Shown piece by piece: positions 39,090-48,972 of a stretch of 59,680 nt of DNA. This DNA comes from Muribaculaceae bacterium. Its GTDB lineage: Bacteria; Bacteroidota; Bacteroidia; Bacteroidales; Muribaculaceae. Each line of letters begins with the position of its first letter. Position 1 is the stretch's first letter. Below the pieces are notes generated by a model. It ran no database searches, had not been told where the DNA came from, and worked only from the letters and a program-made list of their open reading frames with translations. The position numbers and the translations under genes were made by a program. Location of the stretch: the NCBI GenBank assembly GCA_023663365.1, contig JAMPHP010000008.1, positions 1-59,680 on the forward strand, written 5' to 3'.

Positions 39090-41546
39090 TTATTTCACTT
39101 CCACGGTGGCTTCGGCGGCCTTGAGGCCGGGAGCTGTGGCGCGGATGCGCAGGGTGCCCGGAGTCTTGGCGGAGCGGGCGATGGCGGTGGCCGCGCCGCT
39201 GAAGAGCTTCATCTCGGGTTTGTGGAAGGGCATCAGGCAGGTGGCGTCGCCGTTGGCGGTTGCCTCGAATGTGCCGGCGCCGCTTACGTCGAATTTCACC
39301 TTGTGGTCGGCCGCGGGCACGGGGTTGCCTTTAGCATCGACAGCGGTGACGGTGAAGTAGACGAGCTCGTCGCCGTCGGCGGCAATGCTGCTGCGGTTGG
39401 CTTCGATGCGGAGTGCCTTGGCTTTGCCGGCAGTGCGCACGGTGCGCTCTTCGGCGGGTGTGCCGTCGGCATTGTAGGCTACCACGCGGAGCTCGCCGGG
39501 CTCATATACCACGTCGTTCCAGCGGAGGCGGTAGCGGTCGATGGGGTTCGACTTGTCGAAGGAGCGTCGGCCTTGGCTCTTGCCGTTGATGAAGAGCTCG
39601 GCCTCGGGGTAGGATGTGTAGACGAATACCGGGGTGACTTTGCCTTCGCGGCCGGGCCAGGTCCAGTGCGGGAGCACGTGGAGGGTGGCGTCCTTGTCGT
39701 TCCACTGCGAGCGGTAGAGGTAGAAGCGGTCCTTGGGCAGCGAGGCCAGGTCGATGATGCCGAAGTAGGAGCTGTGGCTGGGCCATGCGTCGGTGTCGTA
39801 GGGCGAGGGTTCGCCGAGGTAGTCGAAGCCGGTCCACACGAACTGACCTATCACCCAGGGTCGGTCGTCGTCCATGGCGAAGTCGAGGTCGGGAGTGTTC
39901 GACCAGTAGCACGATTCGTTGTCGTAGCTGTTGCTCTGATTGTCGGGGTGCATGGCCACGTGGTGCTCGCCGAACTCCACAGGGAAGTGGTACACGCCGC
40001 GCGACGAAACCGTCGAGGCTGTCTCCGAGCCGAGGATGAGCTTCTGCGGGAGCATGGAGTAGGCTTTGTCGTAGAACTGGGGCTTGTAGTTGAAGCCGGG
40101 GATGTCGAGGGCGGCGGCGAAGCCGTTGTCGAGCACGGAGTTGATCTGGTCCATGCCGCAGGTCACGGGGCGGGTGGGGTCGAGTTCATGCACGAGGTCG
40201 CGCAGCATCACGAGCTCGTCCATGCCGGGCGCTCCCCACTGCGAGGGCACTTCATTGCCGATGGACCACATCACCACCGAGGGGCTGTTGCGGTAGTGCT
40301 CCACCATGTTGGTGATGTCGCGCCCGGCCCACTGCTCGAACACTGAGCCGTAGCCGTTGGGCGACTTGGGCCGGAAGCCCCAGTCGTCGAAGGGCTCTAC
40401 CATGAGCATGATACCCATCTCGTCGCAGAGCTCCACGAGCTCGGGGGCGGGCATATTGTGTGCGGTGCGCACCGAGTTCACGCCCATGTCCTTGAGCAGC
40501 TCGAGCTGGTGGCGGAGGGCCGAGCGGTTGACGGCGGCGCCGAGGGGGCCGAGGTCGTGGTGGTTGCACACGCCGCGGAACTTGGTGGGCTTGCCGTTAA
40601 GGAAGAAGCCTTTCTCGGGCACGTACTCTATTGAGCGGATGCCGAAGCGTGTGGAGTAGGTGTCGACAGTCTTGCCGCCTATGCTCAGGCTTGTGCGGGC
40701 GGTGTAGAGGGCAGGATTGTCGAGGTCCCAGAGCTCGGGCTTGTCGATGAGGAAGTTCTGGGCGAAGTCCTGTCCTCGGGCAATGTAGGTGGAGCTGTCG
40801 GAGGCCACGGCCTTGCCTTCGGGATTGTAGATCACGGTGGCTACTTCGATTTTCTCACCATTTGGCCACTCGGCCACGGGGCGCGTGCCGGCAATCTTCA
40901 TGCGGAGGTTCACCGAGGCATAGTCGGCGCTCACCTTGGGGGTGGTCACGTAGGTGCCCCAGACGGGTATGTGCACACGGTCGGTGTTGACTACGTGGAC
41001 GTTGCGGTAGAGGCCTGCGCCGGGGTACCAGCGCGATGCACGCTCGAAGTTCTCGAGCTCTACCACAAGCTCATTGTCGCCGGGGCGCACGGCATCGGTG
41101 GCATCGAAGTAGAACGAGTTGTAGCCGTAGGGCCATCGGCCCACTTCCTTGCCGTTGACGCTAACACGGGCGTTGCTCATTGCACCGTCGAACACGAGGG
41201 TGATGGCACGGCCTGCGGTGTCGGGCACGGCGAAGGATGTGCGGTACACACCCTTGCCGATGAATGGCAGGCCTCCGGTGCGGCCGGTCTTCACGGTCTC
41301 CTCTTTCTCGCCGTTCTGCTCCACGGCCACTTTCTGGAGGTCGTTGGCGCGGTCGAAGGGACCGTAGATGGCCCAGTCGTGGGGCACGCGCACACTCTGC
41401 CACTCAGTGGCGGGGGCTGCCTGTGTGCCCTTGGCGAAGGACCAGCCATCGTTGAGGGTGCTCACGGTGCGGTCGGCGCGTGCTCCCGGAGCCATCGCCC
41501 CGCAGAGGGCGATGACAGGGAGTATGTATCGGATGTTAAAAGTCAT
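39090..41546 (-). CDS. GH2 beta-galactosidase, secreted
   Basis: An 818-aa protein with signal peptide (1-24, ...GARAD). Sugar-binding N-domain (~30-200), Ig-like domain (~200-305), TIM barrel (~305-600). Catalytic residues: acid/base Glu 432 in MWSIGNEVPS, nucleophile Glu 508 in LILGSETAS. Typical GH2 marks: GVCNHHDLGPLGAAVN and NSVRTAHNMP. C-terminal modules include a DUF4982-like region and an Ig-like domain (RSSIAADGDELVYFTVTAVD). It should release galactose from beta-galactosides made by the GH53 enzyme. Last gene of the PUL. Confidence 0.93.
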   Translation of the reverse strand: MTFNIRYILPVIALCGAMAPGARADRTVSTLNDGWSFAKGTQAAPATEWQSVRVPHDWAIYGPFDRANDLQKVAVEQNGEKEETVKTGRTGGLPFIGKGVYRTSFAVPDTAGRAITLVFDGAMSNARVSVNGKEVGRWPYGYNSFYFDATDAVRPGDNELVVELENFERASRWYPGAGLYRNVHVVNTDRVHIPVWGTYVTTPKVSADYASVNLRMKIAGTRPVAEWPNGEKIEVATVIYNPEGKAVASDSSTYIARGQDFAQNFLIDKPELWDLDNPALYTARTSLSIGGKTVDTYSTRFGIRSIEYVPEKGFFLNGKPTKFRGVCNHHDLGPLGAAVNRSALRHQLELLKDMGVNSVRTAHNMPAPELVELCDEMGIMLMVEPFDDWGFRPKSPNGYGSVFEQWAGRDITNMVEHYRNSPSVVMWSIGNEVPSQWGAPGMDELVMLRDLVHELDPTRPVTCGMDQINSVLDNGFAAALDIPGFNYKPQFYDKAYSMLPQKLILGSETASTVSSRGVYHFPVEFGEHHVAMHPDNQSNSYDNESCYWSNTPDLDFAMDDDRPWVIGQFVWTGFDYLGEPSPYDTDAWPSHSSYFGIIDLASLPKDRFYLYRSQWNDKDATLHVLPHWTWPGREGKVTPVFVYTSYPEAELFINGKSQGRRSFDKSNPIDRYRLRWNDVVYEPGELRVVAYNADGTPAEERTVRTAGKAKALRIEANRSSIAADGDELVYFTVTAVDAKGNPVPAADHKVKFDVSGAGTFEATANGDATCLMPFHKPEMKLFSGAATAIARSAKTPGTLRIRATAPGLKAAEATVEVK

Positions 41547-41563
41547 ATTCTATTTTATGGTAG

Positions 41564-42613
41564 TTATTCTTTGAAGCAATCGAGTGCTTTGGTGGGAGTG
41601 CCGTTGTCGAAGCATCCTTTGGTGTATCCGCGGTCGGCGGGGGCTTCGGGTTCCCACCAGAAGATACCTTTGAGGTCTTCGGCGAGGCCCTTAGCCATCA
41701 TATCGCGCATCATGGCATCGGCAGCGTCGGCTTCCTTGTAGTCCAGACCAATCTCGCAGAGCATCACGGGCTTGCCATAGTCGGCTTTCACCTTGCGGAT
41801 GGTGGCGATGCAGGCATCGACACTCTTCTGCCAGTTGGAGGGGTCGGGATAGAGCGACATCCCTATCATATCATAACGCGCACCTTCGCCTGTTATTTTA
41901 CCGAAGAGGAAATCGTAGAGCCATACTTCGTCGCCACAGTCAACGTGCACAATCACGGAAGCCTCGGGGAATAAGGCTTTTACGGCATCATAGCCGGCGT
42001 TGACGAGCTGTGTAAAATTATCGCCGTTGTCGGTGCTTCCGAGCGGCCAGAGCATTCCGGTGCGGGTCTCGTTGCCGATCTGCACCCACTCGGGCTCAAT
42101 GCCCTGCGCCTTAAGGCGCGAGAGCATGTCGGTGACGTGGTCGGCCAGGGCCACCTTTGTCTCGTCGAGGCTGAGGCCCTCCCATTCGGCGGGGATATAC
42201 TGCTTGCCGGGGTCGGCCCAGGTGTCGCTGAAGTGGAAGTCGATCATCAGGCGCAGGCCGAGATTATTGGCGCGGATGGCCTTCACCATCACATCGTCGA
42301 TGTTGCTCCAGCCTTCCGAGGGGTTTACCCATACACGCAGGCGGATGGCGTTCACGCCGCAGTCGTCGCGCAGGAGCTCCATGAGCTCTTTCTGAGTGCC
42401 TTCGGCGTTTGAGAAGGTGTATCCGGCTGCTTCGAGCTCGGTAATCCAGCTCACGTCGGCGCCTTTGGCGAATGTTCCGCGCTCTATCTGCACGGGTTCC
42501 TTATCGGGACCCTCGCCTTCGGGCCATGTGGTCACGGGGCTGTCGTCGGTGCAAGCGCCCATGGCAAGCGCGGTGCCGAGGGCTGCGGTATATATGAGAT
42601 TCTTGAGTTTCAT
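41564..42613 (-). CDS. GH53 arabinogalactan endo-beta-1,4-galactanase, lipoprotein
   Basis: A 349-aa protein. Start at 42613 gives a lipoprotein signal with lipobox MGAC (Cys 21), so it sits on a membrane, likely the cell surface. GH53 motifs: FAKGADVSWI at the start of the barrel, AIRLRVWVNPSEGW, DFHFSDTWADPGKQ, QIGNETRTGMLWP with acid/base Glu 182, and PVMLCEIGL with nucleophile Glu 287. It cuts internal beta-1,4-galactosyl bonds in pectic galactan or type I arabinogalactan and thereby defines the PUL substrate. 5 bases after the SusE-like gene. Confidence 0.95.
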   Translation of the reverse strand: MKLKNLIYTAALGTALAMGACTDDSPVTTWPEGEGPDKEPVQIERGTFAKGADVSWITELEAAGYTFSNAEGTQKELMELLRDDCGVNAIRLRVWVNPSEGWSNIDDVMVKAIRANNLGLRLMIDFHFSDTWADPGKQYIPAEWEGLSLDETKVALADHVTDMLSRLKAQGIEPEWVQIGNETRTGMLWPLGSTDNGDNFTQLVNAGYDAVKALFPEASVIVHVDCGDEVWLYDFLFGKITGEGARYDMIGMSLYPDPSNWQKSVDACIATIRKVKADYGKPVMLCEIGLDYKEADAADAMMRDMMAKGLAEDLKGIFWWEPEAPADRGYTKGCFDNGTPTKALDCFKE

Positions 42614-42618
42614 GTCGA

Positions 42619-44328
42619 TTATTTCTGAGAGTAAGAGTAAGTGCCTTTTGCGAGGTCTACGGTGAGAATGATGGTGCTGCCTTCGGCGAAGTCGTTGTCG
42701 CCGGTGAAGCCGTCGCGGTAGAGGGCGAGTTCGCCGTCGGTGCCGTTGCCGCCGAAGAAGAGGTCCCAGTTGTCGTTGAGGATAATCTTCACGCCCCAGG
42801 GAGTGTTGGCGGTTTTCTGCAGCTCGGCGGTGAATACGCAGGGGCTGTCGGTGGCCGTCATGGGTGTGAGGTTCCAGTCGTCGTTCATGCCGGTGCAGCT
42901 TACCGAGGTCACGGGAGTGAGCTTGTAGAAGAGGCCCGAGAGGGAGATGTCCATCAGGTAGATGCCTTCTTCGGGGGCGGTGATGTTGTTTTTGCCCTGG
43001 AACTCGAGGCTGCCCTCGAAGGCGTTGCCGCCGGCCACCATGGTGTAGATGTCGCCCCAGTTGTCTTTCTCGATAGCAATCTGGTAGCCCCATTCCGACT
43101 TGATGTAGTTCACCGCGCCATAGGTCTTGTTGTCCTCATTGTATAGCTTCACGAAGGTCTCGAAATCCCAAGGATCGGTGATGCCGGGGAGGTAGAGCAG
43201 TTCGGGCACGATTTCGGGAGTCTCGAGCTCACCGGTGCCGAGCGTCCACTGCTTGGGGTTGCTCAGGTCGAGGATGAGGGTGGTCTCACCCGCCTGTGCC
43301 ACGGTGAAGCTCACAGGCGATGCTGTGGTGCCGAAGGAGAGGCCGTCGGCGCTGCCTGCGAAGCCTGCGGGCACGTCGGTGGCAGCGGGAGCGCCGTCGC
43401 CGGAGGTGTGGTCGTAGAGCGAGCCCTTGCCGCTGATGCTCACGCTATATGTGCGGGCGTCGGCCATGAAGGTGTAGCTCCAGAGGTTGGTCTTGCGGTC
43501 GTAGCTCATCACGCCGTCGATGTCGCCGGAGAGGGTGAGCTCAGGGAGGTAGAGTGCAGTCCACTCGTTGGCGCCGAGGTTCATCACGGTGTAGTAGCAG
43601 CCTGCGGGCTCGGGGAACCAGAGGTTCCACAGTGCGGCGTCGGTGCTGAGCTTGCCGAGCATGAAAGCCTTGCCGGGGTCGGAGGCTGTGCCCCAGATTT
43701 CGCCCGAGGGGTCGCGGAAGAACCAGTTCTCCCACGAGCCGGCACCGAAGAAGCCTGCGAACACATTGTCGGCATCGCCGCTGAGAGCCAGCGTGCGGCC
43801 CGAGTCGAGCTTGTTGCTGTCGAGGATGGCACCGATGGTCATATCCACCATGTAGGTAGTGAGGTTGAAGGAGATCACGTTGCTGTAGCGGGGCTCGATG
43901 TTGGCGCCGAGCACGCTCTTGAGGCGCACGTATACCTTTGCAGTGGTGCCGCTCTCCATGCCGCCGCGGAGTGCTGCGGAGTTGAGCTCGCCCACGGTGA
44001 ACTGGCGGTAGCATACGCCCTGCCCGAGGATTTCCTCGTAGGCTGTGGAGAAGTCCTCGAAGGCCGAGAGCTGGAAGGTGTTGGTGAACGCGCCTGCGGG
44101 AGCGGCCACCATGGGGTCGGAGAGGGTGATGTCGCCGTTGTCGTTCCAGTACACGGTGAGCGCCAGTGCATCGAGATTGTTCTCGTCGAGGACTATGTCG
44201 CGGCCCTGGTTCTCGAGGGTGGGGTCGGTGATTTCCGACACGTAGATTGTGTCGCCGTCTTTTTCGCAGGCTGCCAGGGCGAGAGCTCCGAGCGCCAGCG
44301 CGCCTATATATTTGGTGTGCAGTTTCAT
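42619..44328 (-). CDS. SusE/SusF-like surface glycan-binding lipoprotein
   Basis: A 569-aa lipoprotein (lipobox LAAC, Cys ~21). The N-terminal ~140 residues are a SusE-type Ig-like domain (LENQGRDIVLDENNLDALAL, LTVYWNDNGDITLSDP). Further beta-sandwich domains follow, with aromatic-rich loops such as GSWENWFFRDPSGEIWGT and DPWDFETFVKLYNEDN; the last (from ~460) recalls SusE/F starch-binding modules (GVKIILNDNWDLFFGG). By position between susD and GH53 it binds galactan at the cell surface. Confidence 0.85.
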   Translation of the reverse strand: MKLHTKYIGALALGALALAACEKDGDTIYVSEITDPTLENQGRDIVLDENNLDALALTVYWNDNGDITLSDPMVAAPAGAFTNTFQLSAFEDFSTAYEEILGQGVCYRQFTVGELNSAALRGGMESGTTAKVYVRLKSVLGANIEPRYSNVISFNLTTYMVDMTIGAILDSNKLDSGRTLALSGDADNVFAGFFGAGSWENWFFRDPSGEIWGTASDPGKAFMLGKLSTDAALWNLWFPEPAGCYYTVMNLGANEWTALYLPELTLSGDIDGVMSYDRKTNLWSYTFMADARTYSVSISGKGSLYDHTSGDGAPAATDVPAGFAGSADGLSFGTTASPVSFTVAQAGETTLILDLSNPKQWTLGTGELETPEIVPELLYLPGITDPWDFETFVKLYNEDNKTYGAVNYIKSEWGYQIAIEKDNWGDIYTMVAGGNAFEGSLEFQGKNNITAPEEGIYLMDISLSGLFYKLTPVTSVSCTGMNDDWNLTPMTATDSPCVFTAELQKTANTPWGVKIILNDNWDLFFGGNGTDGELALYRDGFTGDNDFAEGSTIILTVDLAKGTYSYSQK

Positions 44329-44334
44329 GGTGCC

Positions 44335-45900
44335 TTAGTAGAGTTCGTTTTTGAGGTTGGGGTTAGCCGAAAGCTCGGTAGCGGGGATGGGGTAGATGTT
44401 GTAGCGCTTGTCCACGGCACGACCGTCGAGCACGCCGCCCTTCCACTGCCATACGTAGGCGTCGGTGGTGAAGAGGCCGAAGCGCACAAGGTCGGTGCGG
44501 CGGTGCAGCTCGTGGTAGAGTTCGCGGCCACGCTCGGCGATGATGAACTCGAGGTTGAGCTGTGCGTCGCTGATGTTGCCCGATGTGTCACCGTAGGCAC
44601 GTTTGCGCACTTCGTTGACGAGGCCGAGGGCTTCGGTGCGGCTCATGCCTGTGCCGCCGCGGACCACCGCTTCGGCAGCTGTGAGGTAGATTTCGGCGAG
44701 GCGGAACATGGGGAAGTCCGTGTTGACACCTATGTCGGTGATGCAAGCCTGCTGGCCGGCGTCGTCGAGGTTGGTCCACTTGTAGCTGCGGAAGCCTTCG
44801 CTGCCGGTCTCGATGCCGCCGGTGAAGTACTCGCTGCGGCCATCGGTGAGGAAGAGGAAGCGGCCATCGGCGCGGTCGAACTGTGCAGTGAACTCGCCGC
44901 GGGTCGAGAAGTTGCCCCATGCGGTGCCAACGCCGTAGAGGCCTGTCACGTCGTCGCCGTCGTTGGGGCAGGAGCCGGCCACGATGTAGGTAGCCGAGCC
45001 CCAGGTAGCCGAGTTGGCGTTGTCGGTGGCGAAAGCGAAGATGATTTCGTTGGTGCGACGGTCGTTGTCGGCGTTGAAGAGCTTGGTGTACTCAGGCTCA
45101 ATGGAGTAGCCCAGAGCCATCACTTTCTTGCAGTAGTCGATGGCATCGGTGGCGTGCGAGGTGCCGGTGTATACCTCGCCGTTGATGGCAAGGCGTGCGC
45201 CGAGGGCATAGGCAGCACCGCGGCCGGCACGGGCGTAGGAGGGCGAGGCGGGCATCAGGGGTGCTATCTCGTCGATTTCACCCTTGATGAAGTCGAAGAG
45301 CTGAGTGGAGGTGTAGGCCTCGGGGATGAAGCCGGTCATGGGGGAGTCCTCGTTCACGAAGGGGCCCTTGCCGAAGAGGTCGAGCACATAGAAGTAGGTG
45401 AGAGCGCGCATGAAGCGGGCCTCGAGGGCGTAGGTGCGGAGCTCCTCGCGGTCGGCATCGCTGAAGCCGGCGAATGAGCCTTCGTCGCAGTGGCGCAGGA
45501 ATTCATTGGTGAGCGCTATCACATAGTAGAGGCGGTAGTAGGCATCCGATACCCACACATCGGTGGCATCCCAGTTGATGAAGGAGATGTTGGTGAGGTT
45601 GTCGCCCGAGTTGTATTTGTATGCGGCCTCGTCGGTGGGGAGCTCCTGGAGGTTGAAGAGAGTGCGGATGAGGTCCTGGCCGTTGATGCTGCTCATGTCG
45701 GCGGAGCCGCCGCCACGCTCGGCACCGATGAGGCTGTAGGTGCTGTAGATTTTGGCGAGCACGCTCTGGTAGCCTTCAACGCTGCTGTAGACAGCCTCGG
45801 CGGTGGTGCCGATCACAGGCTTCTGGTCGAGGTCGCCGGTGCACGCGGTGCCCATAAGGAGAGCGGCAGCCGCGGCGATGAGGATATATATTTTTTTCAT
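44335..45900 (-). CDS. susD: SusD/RagB family outer membrane lipoprotein
   Basis: A 521-aa lipoprotein (lipobox GTAC, Cys ~20). SusD features: SVEGYQSVLAKIYSTYSLIG near the start, the AEARFMRALTYFYV-type helix (here ALEARFMRALTYFYVLDLFG, 20 residues), FPMFRLAEIYLTAAEAVVRG, and the C-terminal YNIYPIPATELSANPNLKN. It forms the lid of the SusC transporter and binds oligosaccharides. Translated 17 bases after susC and 6 bases before the SusE-like gene. Confidence 0.95.
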   Translation of the reverse strand: MKKIYILIAAAAALLMGTACTGDLDQKPVIGTTAEAVYSSVEGYQSVLAKIYSTYSLIGAERGGGSADMSSINGQDLIRTLFNLQELPTDEAAYKYNSGDNLTNISFINWDATDVWVSDAYYRLYYVIALTNEFLRHCDEGSFAGFSDADREELRTYALEARFMRALTYFYVLDLFGKGPFVNEDSPMTGFIPEAYTSTQLFDFIKGEIDEIAPLMPASPSYARAGRGAAYALGARLAINGEVYTGTSHATDAIDYCKKVMALGYSIEPEYTKLFNADNDRRTNEIIFAFATDNANSATWGSATYIVAGSCPNDGDDVTGLYGVGTAWGNFSTRGEFTAQFDRADGRFLFLTDGRSEYFTGGIETGSEGFRSYKWTNLDDAGQQACITDIGVNTDFPMFRLAEIYLTAAEAVVRGGTGMSRTEALGLVNEVRKRAYGDTSGNISDAQLNLEFIIAERGRELYHELHRRTDLVRFGLFTTDAYVWQWKGGVLDGRAVDKRYNIYPIPATELSANPNLKNELY

Positions 45901-45917
45901 TGTGTATGCGCTGTATA

Positions 45918-48900
45918 TTAGAAGTTAAGACCGATGGAGAGAGAGTAGGTGCGGGGGCGGGGATACATGTCGCTCTCGATGCCCCAGTCGCTTTCGGGGT
46001 CTACTCCCGAGTATTTGGTGATGGTGAACACATTCTGCATCATGGCCGATACTGTGAGGTCCACGTGCTTGCCGATGCGGCCGAAGTTGTAGCTCAGCTG
46101 GATATTGTCCATCTTGAGGAAGGAGGCGTTCTCGACGTAGTGGTCGGAGCCGTACTGCTTGTAGCGGAAGTTGGTGTCGAGGAAGCTCGACGAGAGGTTG
46201 TTGACCTGACCAACGTTCCACGACACGCACTCCCAGGCGCCTTTGTTGGCGGCAGTGCCGTTGTAGAGGTAGTTGCCTACCTGTGCGCGGAGGGCGGTGC
46301 TGAGGGTCCATTTCTTCCAACGGAGTGAGGTGCTGAGGCCGAAAATCCAGTCGGGCGAAGCCTTGTGGTAGTAGTACTGGTCCTCGTCGGTGATGCGTCC
46401 GTCGCCGTTGAGGTCGGCATACATGCCTTCGATGGGTCGGCCGGTCTCGGGATCGTAAATCTGCTTGAACACCTTGAAGGTATTGGGCGCGTAGCCGGTC
46501 TTGTAGACCATCACGGGAGTGCCTTCCATGTAGCCCACGCTGGTGTCGGCGGCGTCGGTGCCGGGCACGAGGCTGAGGTTGGTGATCTTGTTCTCCTGCC
46601 AGGTGGCGTTGAAGGTGGCGGTCCAGCTCCAGTCCTTGGTGTCGATGATGTTGGCGTTGAGGGCGATTTCGACACCCTTGCTGCTTACATTACCCACGTT
46701 GGTGAGCATGGTCTTGTTGAAGTTGATGCCGGCAGGCACGGGCACGGTGGCCAGAAGGTCCTCGGTCTTGCGGGTGTAGAAGTCCACGGTGCCGCTGATG
46801 CGGTTGTTGAGGAAGCCGAAGTCGATACCGAAGTTCCAGCTCTTGGTGGTCTCCCAGCGCAGGTCGGGGTTATATGCCTGGGGGCGGTAGAGGGGTATCC
46901 ACTGACCGTTGAACCAGTAGTATGCGCCGGGGTTGGAGATGGTGTAGTTCGAGAGGTAGCCGTAGTTCTCGATGCCGTCCTGCTGGCCGGTGACACCGTA
47001 GCTGGCGCGGATTTTGAAGTCGTTCATCACAGTGCGGGCGTTCTCGAAGAAGTCTTCGCCGGCCACTCGCCATGCAAGGGCCACGGAGGGGAATGTGCCC
47101 CAGCGGTTGTTCTTGGCGAAGCGGCTTGAGCCGTCGCGGCGGAAGGTGGCGGTGAGCAGGTAGCGGCTGTCGTAGCTGTAGTTGACGCGGCCGTAGTAGG
47201 AGAGCAGCGTGTGGCGGTTGTCGTAGGCGGTGCTGGTGTTGGTCACTTCACCGGCCTCGTTGGTGGTGTCGTAGGCGGGATAGTCGTTGCGCCAGTACTG
47301 GTAGTCGTAGCCGACGGTGGCGTCGAGAGTCGAGCGGATGGCGTCGAAAGTCTTGTTGTAGTTGGCGTAGACTGTGAGCAGGCGGTTGGTGTTCTTCTGC
47401 GGGCCGCAGGTGTAGCGGTAGCCGCCTGAGGTGTAGTTGCCGAAGCTGTTCTGAGGCTCCCATTCGGTGCGCTTGCCGGTGGAGTAGTCGAGGCCGCCGG
47501 TCACGTGGAGGCGGAGCTCGGGCAGCGGATGCAGGCGGTAGTCGATGTCGAAGTTACCCACGAAGCGCCACACTTTCGAGCGGTTGTGGCGCTGCTCGAG
47601 CATGGCCACGGGGTTGGCGATTGCACCCTGTGCGGGGTTGTTGGCACCGTCGACCACTTCGTGGAAGCCGCCGAAGATAGGCTGTCCGTCGGGGGTCATG
47701 ATCTGGTTGCCGTTGGCATCGAGCGTGCCGTACACAGGCTGTGTGGGGTCGTAGGCCGAAGCATTCCAGATAGCGCCCGTGTTGGCATGGCGGTTGTGGG
47801 CGTAGGTGCCTTTACCGCTGAGGTTGATGCGGAGATGGTCGTTGAAGAACGACGGGTTGAGGTTGATGTTGGCGGTGTAGCGGTTGGAGTTGTCGGTGCG
47901 CAGGATACCGTCCTGGTAGAGCGCGCCCACAGCCACACGGAAAGGGAGCCAGGAGGCCACGCGGCCGGCCACGCTGAGGCTGTTGTCGGTGCCGAAAGCC
48001 GTGCGGAAGATTTCGTCGTTCCAGTTGGTGTCGTGCTCGCCCAGTAGAGCCACCTGGTCGGCGGTGCCGAATTGCTTGATGACGTCGCGGAACTGGCTGT
48101 TGCTAAGCACCTTTCCGGTGCGGCCTTTGTGCGATATGGAGTTTGTGGTCCGGAAGCTCACCTTCACGCCGTCGCCGCTGCCCTTCTTGGTGGTGATGAT
48201 GATCACACCGTTGGATGCGCGCGAGCCGTAGATGGCTGTCGACGAAGCATCTTTGAGGATGGTCATGCTCTCGATGTCGTTGGGGTTGATGAGGCTGAGG
48301 AAGTTGCCCGAGCCTTCGACACCGCCGCCTACTTCCATAGGCACGCCGTCGAGCACGATGAGGGGGTCGTTCGATGCGTTGAGCGAAGCACCGCCGCGCA
48401 CGCGGATGGTGGCGCCGGCATTGGGCGAGCCGCCCGAGTTGGTGATCTGCACACCGGCGATTTTGCCGTTGATGAGCTCTTCGGGCGAGCTGATGACGCC
48501 CTTGTTGAAGTCCTTCTCCGAGATAGCTGTCACGGAGCCGGTGAGGTCGTTTTTCTTGGTAGTACCGTAGCCGATAACCACCATCTCCTGAAGTGCCTGC
48601 GAGCCGGGGTCCATGGTCACGTCGAGGCGGTCGGAGGTAATCTCGAGCTCCTGAGTGGTGTAGCCTACATAGCTGAAGGAGATTTTGGTTGCGCCGGCAG
48701 GCACGGCGATGCGGTAGTTGCCGTCGATGTCGGTGGTAACACCCACATTCTGGCCGGGGATGGTCACGGAGACGCCGATCAGCGGTTCGCCGATTTCGTC
48801 GACGACCGTACCGCTGACAGTGCGGGCTGCCTGCGCCCACATCACGGCGGGCAGTGCAAGCGTAAGCATCACGGCCAGAAGGCCGCGCACCGAAAGTACG

Positions 48901-48929
48901 GTAGATAAGTGCTTATACATTTTCTTCAT
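45918..48929 (-). CDS. susC: SusC/RagA family TonB-linked outer membrane transporter
   Basis: A 1003-aa outer-membrane importer. Signal peptide (1-32), carboxypeptidase regulatory-like domain (~35-115: VSGTVVDEIGEPLIGVSVTI), TonB box region, plug domain (~120-235: IRVRGGASLNASNDPLIVLD and the YGSRASNGVIIITTKKG signature), and a C-terminal beta-barrel ending RTYSLSIGLNF with terminal Phe. Imports oligogalactosides with the SusD lid. No N-terminal STN domain, so it is not directly tied to an anti-sigma factor. 43 bases after the GH-A gene. Confidence 0.96.
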   Translation of the reverse strand: MKKMYKHLSTVLSVRGLLAVMLTLALPAVMWAQAARTVSGTVVDEIGEPLIGVSVTIPGQNVGVTTDIDGNYRIAVPAGATKISFSYVGYTTQELEITSDRLDVTMDPGSQALQEMVVIGYGTTKKNDLTGSVTAISEKDFNKGVISSPEELINGKIAGVQITNSGGSPNAGATIRVRGGASLNASNDPLIVLDGVPMEVGGGVEGSGNFLSLINPNDIESMTILKDASSTAIYGSRASNGVIIITTKKGSGDGVKVSFRTTNSISHKGRTGKVLSNSQFRDVIKQFGTADQVALLGEHDTNWNDEIFRTAFGTDNSLSVAGRVASWLPFRVAVGALYQDGILRTDNSNRYTANINLNPSFFNDHLRINLSGKGTYAHNRHANTGAIWNASAYDPTQPVYGTLDANGNQIMTPDGQPIFGGFHEVVDGANNPAQGAIANPVAMLEQRHNRSKVWRFVGNFDIDYRLHPLPELRLHVTGGLDYSTGKRTEWEPQNSFGNYTSGGYRYTCGPQKNTNRLLTVYANYNKTFDAIRSTLDATVGYDYQYWRNDYPAYDTTNEAGEVTNTSTAYDNRHTLLSYYGRVNYSYDSRYLLTATFRRDGSSRFAKNNRWGTFPSVALAWRVAGEDFFENARTVMNDFKIRASYGVTGQQDGIENYGYLSNYTISNPGAYYWFNGQWIPLYRPQAYNPDLRWETTKSWNFGIDFGFLNNRISGTVDFYTRKTEDLLATVPVPAGINFNKTMLTNVGNVSSKGVEIALNANIIDTKDWSWTATFNATWQENKITNLSLVPGTDAADTSVGYMEGTPVMVYKTGYAPNTFKVFKQIYDPETGRPIEGMYADLNGDGRITDEDQYYYHKASPDWIFGLSTSLRWKKWTLSTALRAQVGNYLYNGTAANKGAWECVSWNVGQVNNLSSSFLDTNFRYKQYGSDHYVENASFLKMDNIQLSYNFGRIGKHVDLTVSAMMQNVFTITKYSGVDPESDWGIESDMYPRPRTYSLSIGLNF

Positions 48930-48972
48930 TGTTTGTGGTATGGTTAGGTTAATTGGTTGCTTTTTAATGGTT

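Noticed and set aside
42614-43093. Longer open frame before the GH53 start
   Set aside because: It is an out-of-frame reading of the SusE-like gene; the lipoprotein signal begins at 42613.
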